Shown piece by piece: positions 28,660 to 31,273 of a DNA stretch of 31,273 nt (position 1 is the first letter of the stretch; each line of letters opens with the position of its first letter). Where the stretch lies: assembly GCA_003427395.1 (NCBI GenBank), contig BFEA01000292.1:918863-950135 (forward strand), in the 5' to 3' direction. The DNA is from Chara braunii. Taxonomy: Eukaryota; Streptophyta; Charophyceae; Charales; Characeae. A program made the translations under genes and the position numbers. The notes under the pieces were generated by a model. It worked only from the letters and a program-made list of their open reading frames with translations. It was not told the DNA's origin and searched no databases.

Positions 28660-28992
28660 ATGGATCTTCCGCTAGAAACAGGGAAGATTTATTCCTCCCC
28701 CTTCTTTGACCTCCCCTCCAATGCGCAACCCTTGAGTCTGCACAGCGCTCAATCCGCTATTCTAAAGCCCAAACGAAGGCTACCATTGGACTCGCCACCT
28801 GTCAATCCAACAGTTTTACATTTTTACTCCCTCGAGTCTATGGAGAAACGAGTAAGCTACCTTTTTCTCACTATACCAACCAGCTCACCACAACAGAAAA
28901 ATTCCTACGAGAAATGGAAGTTGAAAAAACATTCCATAAAAAAAAATCCTTCATATTTACAAATTATCATTCCAATCTTCGTTAAATTCTAA
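28660..28992 (+). other. 110-codon ORF overlapping the dispersed repeat, probably not a gene
   Basis: The frame opens with a true ATG (MDLPLETGKIYSSPFFDLP) but has no recognisable domain. Its last third is supplied by the dispersed 64 bp repeat, ending in Lys-rich sequence. It is listed only because it is the longest ATG-initiated frame in the last 4 kb. Confidence 0.15.
28892..28955 (+). repeat. dispersed ~64 bp repeat, copy 2
   Basis: It matches 9737-9801 almost base for base, with sharp loss of similarity on both sides. The following 400 bp is AT-rich with recurrent GGAATG/CATTCC words similar to those inside the repeat. Confidence 0.88.
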
Positions 28993-31189
28993 TATTTCAA
29001 ATTCAATTTCATAAGTTCCCGTCTTAATATGAGCTTTCCCTTCCAACTACATCTATTTGTTCAAGATGGCATGAAAATCTAGAAGAGTTTATGAAATGTT
29101 TTAATTAGACATTCATTCTACAACAACAAATATCTTCCAATTTAGATTGATTAACATATTTATGACCGGAATCCTTACTTAGAATGAGAGTCCAATTAAA
29201 ATATTTCATGAAATCATCCAGACTTTCATTCCATCTCTAGCATTCAGTTCAAATAAGAAGGGATACCCCATTATTGGAAGGAAAGTTTTCAAGTAAGACG
29301 AAAAATTTTAAAATTAGAATGACATTTTTGAAGTTGGAATGAAAATTTTCAATTTATAATGTAATTTTTCTCTAGAATTTTTTTAATTCCGGGAAGTTTT
29401 TTTGTTGCACCCCGCCACAATATCTGACCGCGCCACTCCTTTCGCGGCCCTTCAGAACCCCGGTCTTACCCCTTGGTTCGCCCGATTCCCCTGAGGATGA
29501 GGTGAGAATTCTGGTCCTTGCTCTGCCATAGTCCAACTTTATTTCGCCACCATTGCCCTACTGTGCACCATCTTTTTCCCCTGACTCCCTCTATATTAAC
29601 TCTTTAGCTGATCCGACTTCAAAACCGGGGTCGCCTGCCTCAAAACCCCCCATCTCTATCCTTCGTTTAGCGGACTCTGTCGAGGATCGCACGATCTATC
29701 CGTCTCCCACTCCGCCACGACCACTCTCTTCTGTCTTCTTCCTTTAATGCATTTGTGTCATCTCCCATCCGGATTCATCCCCTTCTCTCTTAGCATAGTC
29801 GTCCCCGTTGTTATCATTACTCGCATCGTACCACACGGCCGCACGGTAGTATAGGTGAGCCAATTCAGCAACGTTGACTGTCTTGTAAGGACTTCGGGGA
29901 GAGAGCCCGCAACTTGACGATTGGGGTTTAGTCTCTCGCTCATCACTTCTAGAGTGGACGATCGTTGTGTCCGGCAACACCGTGAGCTTACCCACAACGC
30001 CCCGAGCTGCTCTGCCTTAGTGCGGTTCTGCCCTTTCCAGGTCGTGCCACACGACTCACGACTTGAACTGGTTGCGACTTCTGACAGAATTTGCCCCTTC
30101 CCCTTCCTAGCCTCCTTCTGTCCCATGTCGTCCTGTACAGTGGGTCGTACTAACCTTCTATATCGTCCGAACTTTTAACAGATGTCTTGTAGGACTGAAG
30201 CTTAGTCGATACTCCCGGTTACCCCGAAGGTAGCGTCAAAGTAAGCCACCTATTAGACGGTGCAGTTAGTTTTTTGCCTCTATACCCTAGTCCGACAAAC
30301 GATTTGCATGTCATTATCGCTGCAACCCTTCACCAGAGTTTCCTCTCGCCTCGCCCGACCCCAGAAAGTAGTCAGCGCTGAAGCGCGTAGCCTATATTTG
30401 GCCATTATGGCAGCTGCGACGATGGGCGGAAGGGTGTTGGGCTCTGCTTGGAAGCCCTTAGCGTGAGCCTAGCTGAAGCAGGTTCTGCTGCAGCATTTAG
30501 TAGTAGCAGCGACCAAGTGAAAAAAGTCCCATGTGTGCAAGGCCATACCGCGACCTCCGCCATGGTGCCCTCGGCCGCTCCCCAGGCATAGCTCAACACC
30601 AATGGGGCCCGACGGGCATGCCCACACTTAAACCTCTCACAACAGATCATGGTTGGCAGACGGTGCACCCGCGGCAACCCCTGCCGCTCAGGTTTCTTCC
30701 GCTTCGTGGGCTAACCATCCACCGGCTTGCATAAACGTCGACTTCCTCGGCCTGCGTCTTAAGACAGCGGGACCAAGGACCCTCACCAACATCCCAAACA
30801 CGCAAGGAACCCATAGGTCAGCGAAAAAGAGGCGCGTGCTCAAGGCCCTCGACCGTCGTGACGACCTCCAGATCCAACGTCGCGCCTGAGTCAAGGAGCA
30901 CCGGAGCAAAATAATAATAACCCAACAATAAATAACAAAATATTAAAAAACTTTTAATCGTCGGAATATGACGAACGGGGAAAACAAATGCTAGTATCGT
31001 TCCGACGCTGCCGAGGGCAAAACCAAGGGGCATAGCCCCGCTGTCCCTCAACCCCTAGGCTCTTCCATCTTCGCTCCGATACTCCTGTGCTGCCGCCGCT
31101 GGCCTCGATCCCTGAATCTTCTAGTTTGAAGTCCGATATTGTACCCAATAGTGCTAGGCGCAAAGCTGGGTCTAGTATTGACGGACACC
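28993..31189. other. no recognised gene
   Basis: AT-rich to 29400, then mixed GC content. Overlapping frames of 60-120 codons on both strands (for example minus-strand 29758-30126) show no family motif I recognise. This may be the body of an unidentified repetitive element. Confidence 0.45.
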
Positions 31190-31197
31190 TATAAATA
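31190..31197 (+). promoter_or_regulatory. TATA-box-like element before the terminal hairpin
   Basis: TATAAATA lies 20-30 bp upstream of the long hairpin at 31210-31267, the spacing expected between a TATA box and a transcription start. No gene is visible before the window ends, so promoter activity is only a possibility. Confidence 0.3.
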
Positions 31198-31209
31198 AGC
31201 GCATCACTC

Positions 31210-31267
31210 GCGGTTAATGACCACCTGAAATTTCAGAATGAAAGATTCTGAAGTGGTCTGAAACCGC
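31210..31267. repeat. 58 nt long imperfect hairpin
   Basis: Three nested perfect stems are present: GCGGTT/AACCGC (31210-31215 with 31262-31267), GACCAC/GTGGTC (31219-31224 with 31253-31258) and TTCAGAAT/ATTCTGAA (31232-31239 with 31245-31252). The loop is GAAAG. The two outer stems are separated by symmetrical 3-base mismatches, and a 7-base bulge (31225-31231) lies on the left arm. Confidence 0.85.
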
Positions 31268-31273
31268 TAAAAT

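Overview
The window looks like repeat-dominated nuclear DNA of a green-lineage eukaryote, most likely a charophyte such as Chara. Three things support this: U6 snRNA copies that match the land-plant type, a PIF/Harbinger-type transposase with a separate Myb/SANT-like protein, and a transposase/Myb/orphan protein set that I associate, from memory and without a search, with Chara. There are no bacterial operons, no CRISPR array and no intact housekeeping gene. Nearly everything identifiable is a decayed mobile element, a tandem array or a microsatellite.

Layout. 1-1.3 kb: an (AG)n run, a small palindromic element, and the 3' end of a non-LTR retrotransposon (zinc-binding C-terminus, G-rich 3' region, poly(A)). 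1.35-2.5 kb: a degenerate tandem array of about 320-370 bp units. 2.95-5.87 kb: a broken tyrosine-recombinase-class (DIRS-like) retroelement with a gag-like region, reverse transcriptase (YIDD) and RNase H. A minus-strand tyrosine recombinase remnant at about 8.42-8.78 kb may be its missing part. Between them lies a 2.5 kb block with a foldback element and about 1 kb of GAA-rich purine tract. 9-12.3 kb: mostly unrecognised sequence and one minus-strand proline/arginine-rich ORF.

12.85-21.3 kb: a PIF/Harbinger-like module. It has a plus-strand DDE transposase, a minus-strand orphan protein of at least 540 residues and a minus-strand Myb/SANT-like protein, with a 290 bp assembly gap at 18485-18774. 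The transposase and the Myb-like gene are each interrupted by a single in-frame TAG, and the orphan frame is bounded upstream by one TGA. All three can be explained by C-to-T transitions.

21.5-23.7 kb is the most striking stretch. It holds two U6 snRNA-derived copies in opposite orientations that end at the same internal U6 position. One is flanked by a 15 bp target-site duplication and is itself split by a 145 bp inverted-repeat element. Four further MITE-like elements sit within the next 2 kb. 25.5-27.0 kb is AT-rich and carries two different arrays: a roughly 124 bp repeat with alternating A/B subtypes, and a seven-copy motif separated by variable spacers. From 27 kb to the end I see no recognisable gene, only a dispersed 64 bp repeat, hairpins and AT-rich sequence.

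How the parts relate: the PIF/Harbinger transposase and Myb partner are the natural class of machinery for the short GGGC-ended elements with 3 bp duplications. A LINE-type machinery would explain the U6 retrocopies. Both links are inferences from family knowledge, because no matching autonomous termini were found in this window.
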